From Duganella sp. sic0402 (GTDB lineage Bacteria > Pseudomonadota > Gammaproteobacteria > Burkholderiales > Burkholderiaceae_D): DNA of 64,000 bases. Every line of letters starts with the position of its first letter. Positions within the stretch are counted from its first letter, which is position 1. The notes beneath the pieces were generated by a model. That model ran no database searches. It was given only the letters and a program-made list of their open reading frames with translations, and was not told the origin of the DNA. The position numbers and the translations under genes were made by a program. The stretch is taken from contig NZ_JAHUWK010000005.1 of NCBI RefSeq assembly GCF_019219065.1, positions 310,001 to 374,000 of the forward strand, given 5' to 3'. Below, one piece after another: positions 49,648 to 58,334 of this stretch.

Positions 49648-51271
49648 AGTTTTCCTGTCCCTCTACTGCGTGCGCCGCCAGCGGCAGCGCCATCTTGAAT
49701 ATGCCGTGATCGCCCACTTCGGCCCAGAGCGAGCCGCCGTGCGCTTCCATAATCGCCCGGCTCAACACCAGGCCCAGTCCCAGGCCCGAAGCCTTGGACG
49801 ATACAAACGGCTCAAACAGGCGCGCCAGCAATTCCTCCGACACCCCCTTGCCACTGTCTTCCACCGTCAGCTGCAGGCAGCTGCCCTTGCCATCGCTGTT
49901 GAGCTTGCCCTTGCTGTCCAGCTGCTGCACCGACAGCGTGATGCGGCGCTGCCCCTCGGGCTGCTCCTGCACCGCGTCCAGCGCATTTGCCAGCAGGTTG
50001 CGCAGCACCAGTTCGATCTGTAGCCGGTCAGCCAGCATCGCCAGCGGCGGCATCGGCTCCACCTGCAACACCACGCCGTGCTGGCGCAGCTGGGTGAAGA
50101 ATTGCTGGCTCAGCGTCGACACCAGCTGGCCGGCATCGACCGGCTCCAGCTGCATCGCGCCGGTGCGGAAGAAGTCGCGCAGGCGCCGCACCACGTCCGC
50201 CGCCCGGCCCGATTCGGCAATCATGCGCTGGATCGCGCTTTTCAGCATCTCGCCGTTGGCGCCCGCCTCATTGCGTTCGACCAGGTATTCGCAGGCCTTG
50301 CCGTAGGCGCTGAGCGCCGTCAGCGGCTGGTTCAGCTCGTGCGCCAGCGCCGCCGCCATCTCGCCCGCCGCCGCCAGCCGCAAGGACTGCTTCAAATCAT
50401 TCGACACCTGGCGCAGCTCATCGACCACGATGCCCAGCGAGAAGCCGACCAGCGCCAGCATCGCATCCAGCATCTGCAACTGCGCCACTTCGATATTCAC
50501 CGCGTTATTCCACTTGACCAGGCCGCCGATGCCCAGTTGCAGCACAAACACCATCAGCGCCGTGCCGTACAGCCCCTGGCGCGAAGCCGCCCAGATCACC
50601 GGCAGGAACAGGAAGTAGAAATGCTTGAACTCCGAGGTGGCGATGGTGCCGAACACAAACACCAGCACACAGATCGCCAGCGCCAGGTAGCCCAAGGTTT
50701 CGTAGCGCCACACCGTTGACTTCAGCCGGCTGCGCCCATGCGCGCTGGACAGCATCCACACCAGCGGCATCGACACCAGTACGCCGACGATATCGCCGAT
50801 GCCGAAACGCAGCACCACCGCCAGCCACTCGCCGGGTGGAATCAGCCCGGCCAGCGACAGCAGCGTCATGTACACCAGATCATTCAACAGCGTGCCGCCG
50901 ACCACGATCAGCACCCATTCGAACAGCTTGCGCCGGTTATCAAACACGCCGCCCGTGCCAAACGCGCGCTTCAGCGCCGCCCCCAGCAAGCCGTAGCCGA
51001 TCACCAGCCACAGCGACAGCAGCAAGGTCAGCGGCACACCGGCCGGCATGCCGCGCACCAGCCATTCGCCCAGCACCAGCGCCACATACCATGGCAGCGC
51101 CGCGCGCCAGCCGTAGCGCAGCCAGAACACCAGCCCCAGCGCAGGATCGGGATTCCAGGGCGTGATATTGAGCCCGTACAGCGGATCGATGTAAGTGGCC
51201 CAATCGAACAGCACGTACAAAGCGATGAACGCTGGAAATACCAGATAGCGCGTAGGTGCAGAAGCAGTCAT
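49634..51271 (-). CDS. MASE1-domain sensor histidine kinase
   Basis: A 545-residue membrane kinase. The first 290 residues hold eight or more hydrophobic helices of MASE1 type (YLVFPAFIALYVLFDWATYI, WLVIGYGLLGAALKRAFGTG). A short linker leads to the HisKA box AAALAHELNQPLTALSAYGK with the phospho-accepting His311. The ATPase domain has the N-box ELVLRNLLANALDAVQE, VEDSGKGVSEELLARLFEPF and GLGLGLVLSRAIMEAHGG. The H-E-L-N-Q-P phrase is typical of FixL/TodS-like kinases. The start at 51271 fits; an in-frame start at 51307 is possible. It is paired with the FixJ-type regulator, which overlaps its 3' end. Confidence 0.9.
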   Translation of the reverse strand: MTASAPTRYLVFPAFIALYVLFDWATYIDPLYGLNITPWNPDPALGLVFWLRYGWRAALPWYVALVLGEWLVRGMPAGVPLTLLLSLWLVIGYGLLGAALKRAFGTGGVFDNRRKLFEWVLIVVGGTLLNDLVYMTLLSLAGLIPPGEWLAVVLRFGIGDIVGVLVSMPLVWMLSSAHGRSRLKSTVWRYETLGYLALAICVLVFVFGTIATSEFKHFYFLFLPVIWAASRQGLYGTALMVFVLQLGIGGLVKWNNAVNIEVAQLQMLDAMLALVGFSLGIVVDELRQVSNDLKQSLRLAAAGEMAAALAHELNQPLTALSAYGKACEYLVERNEAGANGEMLKSAIQRMIAESGRAADVVRRLRDFFRTGAMQLEPVDAGQLVSTLSQQFFTQLRQHGVVLQVEPMPPLAMLADRLQIELVLRNLLANALDAVQEQPEGQRRITLSVQQLDSKGKLNSDGKGSCLQLTVEDSGKGVSEELLARLFEPFVSSKASGLGLGLVLSRAIMEAHGGSLWAEVGDHGIFKMALPLAAHAVEGQENYVAA

Positions 51272-51287
51272 ACAGACGGTTTTGTAT

Positions 51288-51311
51288 CGCAATGTATCAT
51301 TATGCATTGCG
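51288..51311. promoter_or_regulatory. Inverted repeat upstream of the MASE1 kinase gene
   Basis: CGCAATG (51288-51294) and CATTGCG (51305-51311), 10-bp spacing, with a further GTGCATTGC copy at 51322-51330. It lies in the 230-bp divergent gap between the kinase and the VirK-like gene, otherwise A+T-rich and gene-free. Candidate operator only. Confidence 0.4.
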
Positions 51312-51501
51312 TTTATTCATCGTGCATTGCTTTTTACCCATTACGGGCAACCCTTAGTGGAACGGCATCTCATCTATACAACAAGCCAATTATCCTGGTG
51401 GCAATTATTAAGGGAAATGCGTAGATCTTTACACTAATTTACAATGCGTTACACGGGACGTACCATCGCCACTCATCCACCATGCCTTTTGGAAGAGTTC
51501 C

Positions 51502-52473
51502 ATGTCGCAGTCCGTCACCATCCGCTCCGGCGCAGCAGGTTTTACTGGCTTCAAGCATATGCGCGAACGCCTGAAACTGGCCATCCGCGCCCGCATGAAC
51601 CGCCGCGCCACTTTCGGCTGGCTGGAACTGCTGAACTCGCATCCGATGTTTGCCGAGCTGGTCAAAGCCCGCCCGCGCCTGATCTACAAGATTTACCGCC
51701 CTTACCTGAGCAATACCATGTGCGCCCACGGCCGGCTGGCATTGCTGCGTGCGCATTACCGCCACATCTTCCGCCACGGCATGGGTCCGCTGACGGTGCA
51801 GGCAGCGCGCGCGGCGGTGGTATTGGCGCGCATCGACGGCAAGAGCGGCCTGCCTTACCACCTGCAATTGCGTGCCATCGATCCGATGGAGCGCGAAGGC
51901 GAACTGGTGCTGCAACTGATGCAGGGCGACGAGCTGGTCACCAGCTGCGCGTTCGCCTTCCTTGAGGACGAAGGCGGCGGCATGCTGCTGGGCGTCGGCT
52001 GCATGCAGGGTCCGAAGGGCGAACGCGGCCTGCAACTGATCAAGGACGCCACCCGCGAGCTGCACGGCATGCGGCCGAAGAATATGATGATCAAGCTGCT
52101 GGGCCAGATCGCCCACGACCAGGGTTGCGAGGGCCTGCGCCTGGTCGGCAACGCCAACCGCGCGGTATGCAGCGCCACCCGCCAGGGCAAGGTGCACGCC
52201 GACTACGACGCGCTATGGCTGGAGCTGGGCGCGCGCAAACGCGCCGACGGTAACTTCCAGCTGCCGTCCGAGCCGATCTGCGAACCGGACCTGTCGTTGA
52301 TTGTGTCGAAGAAACGCTCGGAGGCGCGCAAGCGTCATGAGCTGCTATGCGAGCTGGCGCAGGCGGTGGCGGTCAGCCTGCAGAAACCGCGTATGGAAAC
52401 GGTGCCGACGCTAGTGGAAGCGCCGTCGTATGAGCCGCTGGATGACAGCGCGGAGCAGTACGCACTGGCGTAA
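51502..52473 (+). CDS. VirK/YbjX-like (DUF535) protein
   Basis: A 323-residue cytoplasmic protein of the DUF535 family, whose E. coli and Salmonella members (YbjX, VirK, SomA) influence resistance to antimicrobial peptides and LPS-related phenotypes. Recognisable blocks are FAELVKARPRLIYKIYRPYL near residue 50, IDPMEREGELVLQLMQGDEL, LLGVGCMQGPKGERGLQLIK and EGLRLVGNANRAVCSATRQG, then KVHADYDALWLELG. No signal peptide is present. A ribosome-binding site (GGAAGAG) precedes the ATG at 51502. It stands alone on the plus strand next to envelope genes, matching the family's envelope link. Molecular activity is unknown. Confidence 0.85.
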   Translation: MSQSVTIRSGAAGFTGFKHMRERLKLAIRARMNRRATFGWLELLNSHPMFAELVKARPRLIYKIYRPYLSNTMCAHGRLALLRAHYRHIFRHGMGPLTVQAARAAVVLARIDGKSGLPYHLQLRAIDPMEREGELVLQLMQGDELVTSCAFAFLEDEGGGMLLGVGCMQGPKGERGLQLIKDATRELHGMRPKNMMIKLLGQIAHDQGCEGLRLVGNANRAVCSATRQGKVHADYDALWLELGARKRADGNFQLPSEPICEPDLSLIVSKKRSEARKRHELLCELAQAVAVSLQKPRMETVPTLVEAPSYEPLDDSAEQYALA

Positions 52474-52515
52474 AAAAATCGAGTACCATGGGATTTTCGT
52501 CCGAGGAGAAATACC

Positions 52516-52749
52516 ATGCGTGTGGATATTTATTGCCGAGATGAAGCACAAGGCAAACATACTTATCTGGCGGTGCCGGAAGGCAAGCCGATTCCTGAAG
52601 AAGCCACCAATACCGACTGGCACGCTGAAGCACAGCGCGTCGAAGTCGACGACGACCGCGACGAACTCCCCGCTTATCACATCGAACATCCGCTGGCGCA
52701 GATCGGCGCCAAGGGGTATGCCATCACTGGCGTCAGCGCCCAGTTCTGA
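52516..52749 (+). CDS. Small DUF6139-like protein
   Basis: A 77-residue soluble acidic protein of unknown function: MRVDIYCRDEAQGKHTYLAV, then PEGKPIPEEATNTDWHAEAQ, ending GYAITGVSAQF. The pattern recalls DUF6139, a small family I associate with Burkholderiales; that identification is from memory and not certain. A GAGGAGAA ribosome-binding site 6 nt before the ATG supports it as a real gene. It follows the VirK-like gene by 42 bp and ends in front of a two-hairpin repeat shared with the dnaE end. Confidence 0.7.
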   Translation: MRVDIYCRDEAQGKHTYLAVPEGKPIPEEATNTDWHAEAQRVEVDDDRDELPAYHIEHPLAQIGAKGYAITGVSAQF

Positions 52750-52759
52750 CGCCACGCCG

Positions 52760-52824
52760 CTCCCGCACAGGCGGGAGTCCATAGAACGCAAGCTCAGCAT
52801 GGATCCCGGCTTGCGCCGGGACGA
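52760..52824. repeat. Two-hairpin dispersed repeat, copy 2
   Basis: Hairpin one CTCCCGC/GCGGGAG (52760-52766, 52771-52777) and hairpin two TCCCGGC/GCCGGGA (52804-52810, 52815-52821) joined by a spacer containing AGCTCAGCATGG. It fills the convergent gap before the dnaE stop and matches 41877-41942 in opposite orientation. Confidence 0.8.
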
Positions 52825-52826
52825 TC

Positions 52827-55800
52827 TTAATACTCAACCGTGACTTCCCTGGCGCCCAGCACCTGCTGGAGCGCCAGTTGCAGCTCGTCCGATGGCGCCA
52901 CGCGCCAGCCTTCGCCAAATTGCAGCACGCAGCTGATGCCTTGCGGTGCAACGCGCGCCGACACCGGCAAGCCATCCGCCTGACGGTGCGGCGCCAGCAC
53001 TTCGGCCACCTTCTTCGCATCCACCGTGGACGGCAAGGCCATGCCCAGCTGCTTGCCGTGCTTGACCCGCGAGCTGATGATGTCGAACACCTTCTCCGCC
53101 GAAATCCGCAGTCCGCCCGAGAAACGGTCCTCCGATACCTTGCCGATCACCGCCAGGAATTCATCTTCCTTGAACATATGCTTGTGCTCCTCGAACACTT
53201 CGGCATAGACAGTCACCTCCACCACCGCGCTCTTGTCGTCCAGCGTGACGATCAGCAGCTTGCCGCGCTGGGTCATCTGCGGACGGATGCCGGTGATCAC
53301 GCCGCACAGCATGCGCGGATCGCGCGACGGCTCCAGGTCGGCCAGCTTGGTGCGCGCAAACCGGCGCGCTTCCGGCGCGAACGAGTCGAACATATGACCG
53401 GACAGGTAGAAGCCCAGCGCAATCTTTTCTTCCGCCAGTTTCTGGCGGTCGGTGAACGGCGTCGCCTTGACGTAATCCGGCGGTGGTTCCAGATCGCTGT
53501 CATCGCCGCCGAACAGGCTGACCTGGTTGGCCGACTTGGCCTGCTGGTCAGCATATTCCATCGCGAAGCTGACCGAGGCCAGCAGAATGGCGCGGTCGAT
53601 ATTCAGGCAGTCGAAAGCGCCGGCGCGTATCAGCGATTCGATGGTGCGGCGGTTGATCTGCTTCTTGTCCACGCGCTTGCAGAAATCGAACAGGCTGGTG
53701 AACGGGCCGTCAGCCGTGCGGGCCGCGATGATGGCCTCGATGGCGTTCTGGCCAGCGCCCTTGCACGCGCCCAGGCCATAGCGGATCTGCGTGACTTTCT
53801 TGCCAGTGACCGACGGCGCAGGACCGTCCGGCACAAAGCGGAACTCGGACTTGTTGATGTCCGGCGGCAGGATGGTCAGGCCGCAGATATCAATCGCGTC
53901 CTCCACCAGGATCTTGACCTTCTCGGTATCCTCCATCGCCAGCGACATATTGGCTGCCATGAACGCGGCCGGATGGTGGGCCTTCAGGTAGGCGGTGTGA
54001 TACGACAGCAGCGCGTACGCGGCCGCGTGCGATTTATTGAAGCCGTAGCCCGCGAACTTCTCCATCAAGTCGAAGATCTCGTCGGCCTTCTGCTCCGACA
54101 GGCCGTCTTTCGCAGCGCCGGCGCGGAAGATGGCGCGGTGCTCGGCCATCTCCTCGGCTTTCTTCTTACCCATCGCGCGGCGCAGCATGTCGGCGCCGCC
54201 CAGCGAATAGCCGCCGACGATCTGCGCCATCTGCATCACCTGCTCCTGATACACCATGATGCCGTAGGTTTCGGACAAAATCGATTCGGTGCGCGGATCG
54301 GGATAATCGAACTTCTCGCCGTGCTTGCGCTTGCAGAAGTCGGGGATCAGGTCCATCGGGCCCGGACGGTACAGCGCCACCAGCGCGATAATGTCTTCGA
54401 AGCGGTCGGGACGCGCGTCTTTCAGCATGCCCTGCATGCCGCGCGACTCCAGCTGGAACACCGCGACCGTCTTGGCCTTGGTCAGCAGGTCGTACGAAGG
54501 ACGGTCGTTCAGCGGCAGCTTGGCCAGGTCGAAGTCTTTTTCTTCCGGATCGAGCGCCTTGATGTAGCGCACCGCGCGGTCCAGAATGGTCAGTGTGGTC
54601 AGGCCCAAAAAGTCGAACTTGACCAGGCCGACGGCTTCCACGTCGTCCTTGTCGTACTGCGATACCACGCCGCCGTCGCCGCCCTGCGTGTACAGCGGGC
54701 AGAAGTCGGTCAGCTTGCCCGGCGCGATCAGCACGCCACCGGCGTGCATGCCGATGTTACGGGTGATGCCTTCGACCTGCTGCGCCAGGTCCAGCAGCTG
54801 CGCCACTTCTTCCTCATTCTGCTGGCGCTCCTTGAGCATCGGTTCCTCTTCGATCGCCTCGGCGATCGACACCGGCTTGCCCGGCTTGAACGGAATCAGC
54901 TTGGAGACGCCATCGCAGAAGTTATAGCCGAAGTCCATCACGCGGCCAACGTCGCGGATCGCGCCTTTCGCCGCCATGGTACCGAAGGTGGCGATCTGCG
55001 ACACCGCATCGCGGCCATACAGGTCTTTCACGTGCTGGATCACCAGCTCGCGCTTTTCCTGGCAGAAGTCAATATCGAAGTCGGGCATCGATACCCGCTC
55101 AGGGTTCAGGAAACGCTCGAACAGCAGGTTGTACTTCAGCGGGTCCAGATCGGTAATCTTCAGCGCATACGCCACCAGCGAGCCCGCCCCCGAACCACGG
55201 CCAGGGCCGATCGGCACATCATTGTTCTTGCCCCACTGGATAAACTCCGCCACGATCAGGAAGTAGCCAGGGAACTTCATGTTGATGATGGTGTTGTTCT
55301 CGAACTCCAGCCGGTCCTCGTAGCGCTTGCGGTTGGCCTCGCGCTTTTCCGGGTCCGGGTACAGCTGGATCAGGCGTTCTTCCAGGCCTTTCTTGGTTTC
55401 GGCGCGCAGGAATTCGTCAATGGTCATGCCCGGCGTCGGGAAGTTCGGCAGCTGCGGCTTGCCCAAAGTCAGCGTCAGGTTGCAGCGCTTGGCGATCTCC
55501 ACCGAGTTTTGCAGCGCCGCCGGCAGGTCATGGAACAGCTGCTGCATCTCAGCCTGGGTCAGGAAGCGCATCTGCTCGTTGAAACGTTTGACGCGCTTGG
55601 CGTTGGCCAGCATCTCGCCCTCGGCGATACAGATGCGCGCCTCGTGGGCGATGAACTCGTCCTTCGAAATGAATTGCACCGGATGGGTGGCCACCACCGG
55701 CAGGCCCAGCTTGGACGCCAGCGCCACCGAGTGGCGCACCTGCATTTCCTGATTCGCCTGGCCGGCGCGCTGGATCTCGATGTAGAAGTGGCCGGGGAAG

Positions 55801-56369
55801 ATCTGCGCCCACTTTTGCGCATGGGCTTCGGCCAGCGCCGGGTTGCCGTTTTCGATGGCGGTGCCGATGTCGCCGAAATGCGCGCCGGACAGCGCGATCA
55901 GGCCGTTGGCCGGATTATCGTCGGGCAGCAGCGCATAGGTCTTGCTGGTCAGCTCCTGCAGCCACTCGGTGCGGATCTCGGCACGGCCCTTGTACTGGTT
56001 GGTCAGCCAGGCTTGCGACAGCAGCTCGCACAGCTGCAAATAGCCCATGCGGTTTTTGGCCAGCAGCATCAGCCGCGACGGTTTCTCGCGGTTCTCGTCA
56101 TTGGTAATCCAGACATCGACGCCGACCACCGGCTTGATACCCTTGCCGCGCGCGGTCTTGTAGAACTTGACCATGCCGAACATATTGGCCAGGTCGGTCA
56201 CCGCCAGCGCGCCCTGCTTGTCCTTGGCCGCCTGCTTGACCAGGTCGTCGATGCGCACCAGGCCGTCGACAATCGAATACTCCGAGTGCACGCGCAAATG
56301 GACAAAAGACGGTCCGGCCGGCACCACGGCGGTGCTGGTCAATGCTTGTTCGTTTGCTACCATATTCAT
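52827..56369 (-). CDS. dnaE: DNA polymerase III alpha subunit
   Basis: Replicative DNA polymerase catalytic subunit, 1180 residues, close to the E. coli length (1160). The N-terminal PHP domain begins FVHLRVHSEYSIVDGLVRID. The polymerase palm holds GPGRGSGAGSLVAYALKITD near residue 390 and the catalytic aspartates in RVSMPDFDIDFCQEKRELV near residue 430. Further on are AALYRPGPMDLIPDF-type sequence (ALVALYRPGPMDLIP), KSHAAAYALLSYHTAYLKAH and an OB-fold near residue 1030 (CGVITGIRPQMTQRGKLLIV). The start is MNMVANEQ at 56369; residue 3 is an alternative Met. It lies between a repeat and an A+T-rich toxin-immunity module. Confidence 0.97.
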   Translation of the reverse strand: MNMVANEQALTSTAVVPAGPSFVHLRVHSEYSIVDGLVRIDDLVKQAAKDKQGALAVTDLANMFGMVKFYKTARGKGIKPVVGVDVWITNDENREKPSRLMLLAKNRMGYLQLCELLSQAWLTNQYKGRAEIRTEWLQELTSKTYALLPDDNPANGLIALSGAHFGDIGTAIENGNPALAEAHAQKWAQIFPGHFYIEIQRAGQANQEMQVRHSVALASKLGLPVVATHPVQFISKDEFIAHEARICIAEGEMLANAKRVKRFNEQMRFLTQAEMQQLFHDLPAALQNSVEIAKRCNLTLTLGKPQLPNFPTPGMTIDEFLRAETKKGLEERLIQLYPDPEKREANRKRYEDRLEFENNTIINMKFPGYFLIVAEFIQWGKNNDVPIGPGRGSGAGSLVAYALKITDLDPLKYNLLFERFLNPERVSMPDFDIDFCQEKRELVIQHVKDLYGRDAVSQIATFGTMAAKGAIRDVGRVMDFGYNFCDGVSKLIPFKPGKPVSIAEAIEEEPMLKERQQNEEEVAQLLDLAQQVEGITRNIGMHAGGVLIAPGKLTDFCPLYTQGGDGGVVSQYDKDDVEAVGLVKFDFLGLTTLTILDRAVRYIKALDPEEKDFDLAKLPLNDRPSYDLLTKAKTVAVFQLESRGMQGMLKDARPDRFEDIIALVALYRPGPMDLIPDFCKRKHGEKFDYPDPRTESILSETYGIMVYQEQVMQMAQIVGGYSLGGADMLRRAMGKKKAEEMAEHRAIFRAGAAKDGLSEQKADEIFDLMEKFAGYGFNKSHAAAYALLSYHTAYLKAHHPAAFMAANMSLAMEDTEKVKILVEDAIDICGLTILPPDINKSEFRFVPDGPAPSVTGKKVTQIRYGLGACKGAGQNAIEAIIAARTADGPFTSLFDFCKRVDKKQINRRTIESLIRAGAFDCLNIDRAILLASVSFAMEYADQQAKSANQVSLFGGDDSDLEPPPDYVKATPFTDRQKLAEEKIALGFYLSGHMFDSFAPEARRFARTKLADLEPSRDPRMLCGVITGIRPQMTQRGKLLIVTLDDKSAVVEVTVYAEVFEEHKHMFKEDEFLAVIGKVSEDRFSGGLRISAEKVFDIISSRVKHGKQLGMALPSTVDAKKVAEVLAPHRQADGLPVSARVAPQGISCVLQFGEGWRVAPSDELQLALQQVLGAREVTVEY

Positions 56370-56459
56370 ACGCGGCTCAATGCAGGTTCAATAACCCCCT
56401 ATTTTACCGCGCAGCGGCCGCAAGCGATGAATCTGATTCAGCGACGACGTACTTCCGGC

Positions 56460-56759
56460 TCACAGCACGATCTGTGCAGCCCGCCAAGCTTCCAGGCGCC
56501 GCAAAATTTCGACAGACTCGCGCTCCAATCCTTTTATATCGAGATAAAAGCCCGGCCTCTCTGCCTGCAAGCCAATATCTTCCGTGTAGCAATCAAGAGC
56601 GCCAAACAATTCATCCAAAAGCAGAAACAAAGTCTCGTCCATGTTTGGTGGCTCGTTCTGAAAGCGCGCAAAGAAGGCTACCTGAAATTCTTGCGGCGAG
56701 ATTTGATGCTGCAAAAAGCGCTGCAACAATCTCAAATAATCTTCGTCACCAGCATTCAT
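56460..56759 (-). CDS. Colicin-D-type immunity-like protein
   Basis: A 99-residue acidic helical protein: MNAGDEDYLRLLQRFLQHQI, SPQEFQVAFFARFQNE, MDETLFLLLDELFGALDCYT and GLERESVEILRRLEAW. Size, acidity and the DELFxxLD-type centre match the colicin-immunity-like family (PF09204-type) that neutralises tRNase toxins of the colicin D class by mimicking tRNA. The ATG at 56759 overlaps the last bases of the toxin-like gene, so the order is toxin then immunity, as in bacteriocin and CDI modules. The region is noticeably A+T-richer than dnaE or trhO, pointing to horizontal origin. Function is inferred. Confidence 0.75.
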   Translation of the reverse strand: MNAGDEDYLRLLQRFLQHQISPQEFQVAFFARFQNEPPNMDETLFLLLDELFGALDCYTEDIGLQAERPGFYLDIKGLERESVEILRRLEAWRAAQIVL

Positions 56760-57103
56760 ACTCCACCTCCTAACTTGCCACCGTTCACCATGTGCATCAT
56801 CTGCACCGCACTGAGAATCCATACCGATAAAAAATATCCTCTTGAATCTCGCATGACGTTCAGACCAGTACGAAAATTCACAAAATGCGTAACCGGAATT
56901 CCACGAAAGCTCCCCTGAACAAGCCGAGTATCCAACGATTGCACGTGCCGCGTCAGCGCGAGACGAAAAGCATCCAATGTAACGTTGCTTGCCTGACCTG
57001 CAATCCCAAGGCAATGCGCGTGTTTATATGCGTGTCGCAACTGTCTGTGTGAAAAATACAAATGGCGATTATTAATAATCATTTGATACACGCTCGATCG
57101 CAA
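56756..57103 (-). CDS. Free-standing colicin-D-like tRNase toxin domain
   Basis: A 115-residue reading frame resembling the C-terminal nuclease domain of colicin D and CDI toxins, which cut the anticodon loop of tRNA-Arg. Landmarks are QLRHAYKHAHCLGI (the Lys-His pair), FRLALTRHVQSLDTRLVQGS, RGIPVTHFVNFRTGLNVMRD, and GYFLSVWILSAVQMM with the Ser-x-Trp pair. These correspond to the active-site residues known for colicin D. No carrier, secretion or receptor domain is attached. The start is uncertain: TTG 57103 or ATG 57082, neither with a good ribosome-binding site. An AGGAGG at about 57134 on the minus strand has no suitable start codon at normal distance, so the 5' end may be a remnant. Confidence 0.72.
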   Translation of the reverse strand: MRSSVYQMIINNRHLYFSHRQLRHAYKHAHCLGIAGQASNVTLDAFRLALTRHVQSLDTRLVQGSFRGIPVTHFVNFRTGLNVMRDSRGYFLSVWILSAVQMMHMVNGGKLGGGV

Positions 57104-57177
57104 AAGTTCTATGTCATCGTGCGACTGACTTACCTCCTAGATCATGATACGCCGCAAAAAATGATCTTAAAAACGCG

Positions 57178-57183
57178 TATAAT
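57178..57183 (+). promoter_or_regulatory. -10 element of trhO
   Basis: Consensus TATAAT 34 bp before the trhO ATG, in an A+T-rich stretch between the divergent toxin-like gene and trhO. No convincing -35 at 16-18 bp upstream. Confidence 0.55.
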
Positions 57184-57216
57184 GTCGCCTTTCCCTTTTT
57201 TGATCCCTACACCATC

Positions 57217-58095
57217 ATGCAAGCTAATACCGCTTTACAAGCTGAAGCGCATGCTGGCGCTGCTCAGCACGTCAACATCGCCGCCTATAAATTCGTCACC
57301 TTCGATGACACCGAGGCGATGCGCCCGCAGTACCAGGACATCTGCAACCGCCTGGGCCTGAAAGGCACCATCCTGCTGACGCCGGAAGGCATCAATATGT
57401 TTCTGTCCGGCCCGCGCGGCCATATCGACGAGTTCCTCGCCTGGGTGCGCAGCGACGCCCGCTTCGCCGACCTGGAAGTGAAGGAAAGCTTCTCCAGCGA
57501 ACAGTCACACAAGCGCATGCTGGTCAAGATCAAAAAAGAAATCATCACCATGCGCATGCCGCTGATCAAGCCGGAAGAAGGCCGCGCGCCCTTCGTCGAA
57601 GCGCACACGCTGAAGCGCTGGCTGGACAACGGCGTCGACGACAACGGCAAGCCGGTGGTGATGGTCGACACGCGCAATGATTTTGAAGTGGATGTCGGCA
57701 CCTTCGACAACACGGTCGACTACCGCATCAAGAAATTCACCGAGTTCCCGGACCTGATTGCCGCGCACAAGGACGACTTTGCCGGCAAGACCGTGGTCAC
57801 CTTCTGCACCGGCGGCATCCGCTGCGAAAAGGCCGCAATCCACATGCAGAACATCGGCTACGACAACGTCTACCAGCTGGAAGGCGGCATCCTCAAATAC
57901 TTCGAGGAAGTCGGCGGCGCCCACTACACCGGCGACTGCTTCGTGTTCGACTACCGCACCGCGCTCAATCCGAAACTGGAGCCAACCGAAACCGTGCAAT
58001 GCTTCGTCTGCCGCTCGGTGGTGACGCCGCGCCAGCAACTGGCGCCGGAGTATGTGTACGAAAAATCCTGCCCGGCCTGCTACGGCAAGCAGTAA
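57217..58095 (+). CDS. trhO: tRNA uridine(34) hydroxylase TrhO (rhodanese-like)
   Basis: Forms 5-hydroxyuridine at tRNA position 34 using molecular oxygen. The 292-residue protein (UPF0176/YceA family) has an N-terminal acylphosphatase-like domain ([20 protein letters not shown]) and a rhodanese domain with [20 protein letters not shown] and the active-site loop [20 protein letters not shown] containing the reactive Cys. A zinc-ribbon-like C-terminus follows ([26 protein letters not shown]). Length and domain order are those of betaproteobacterial TrhO. The start is ATG 57217. It converges on a small DUF6447-like gene. Confidence 0.93.
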   Translation: MQANTALQAEAHAGAAQHVNIAAYKFVTFDDTEAMRPQYQDICNRLGLKGTILLTPEGINMFLSGPRGHIDEFLAWVRSDARFADLEVKESFSSEQSHKRMLVKIKKEIITMRMPLIKPEEGRAPFVEAHTLKRWLDNGVDDNGKPVVMVDTRNDFEVDVGTFDNTVDYRIKKFTEFPDLIAAHKDDFAGKTVVTFCTGGIRCEKAAIHMQNIGYDNVYQLEGGILKYFEEVGGAHYTGDCFVFDYRTALNPKLEPTETVQCFVCRSVVTPRQQLAPEYVYEKSCPACYGKQ

Positions 58096-58101
58096 GCCAG
58101 C

Positions 58102-58305
58102 TTATTGGCGCGCGCGCGGCACCAGTTGCTGCAGCGCCGCCTGATAGGCGTTACGCGCCGTCTGGTACACCGCCAGCTTGGCGCTCAGATCGGCGATCTG
58201 GGCATCGACGAATTGCAGACTGGTCACCTGATTCTGCGCCTCGGTGCTCAGCTCCCTTACCTTGTAGCTGATACCGTCCACCGTCACTTCCAATTCATCA
58301 TCCAT
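58102..58305 (-). CDS. Small DUF6447-like coiled protein
   Basis: A 67-residue protein: a short beta segment LEVTVDGISYKVRELSTEA, then an amphipathic helix NQVTSLQFVDAQIADLSAKL continuing AVYQTARNAYQAALQQL. This matches the pattern I associate with DUF6447 (a ubiquitin-like strand pair followed by a coiled helix); role unknown. GGAGAATGG sits just upstream of the ATG (58305), giving a good ribosome-binding site. It lies 6 bp from the convergent trhO stop and 29 bp downstream of the acyltransferase stop on the same strand, so it may be the last gene of that transcript. Confidence 0.7.
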   Translation of the reverse strand: MDDELEVTVDGISYKVRELSTEAQNQVTSLQFVDAQIADLSAKLAVYQTARNAYQAALQQLVPRARQ

Positions 58306-58334
58306 GCCATTCTCCTCAAAATACTGAGGCAGGA

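Noticed and set aside
52878-56918. A 1346-residue open frame antisense to dnaE
   Set aside because: High-GC mirror frame: His/Arg/Gln/Val-rich translation with no domain, fully covered by dnaE on the other strand.
57120-57216. AGGAGG on the minus strand as ribosome-binding site of the toxin gene
   Set aside because: No in-frame start codon at 5-12 nt distance; the nearest in-frame starts are 30 nt or more away.
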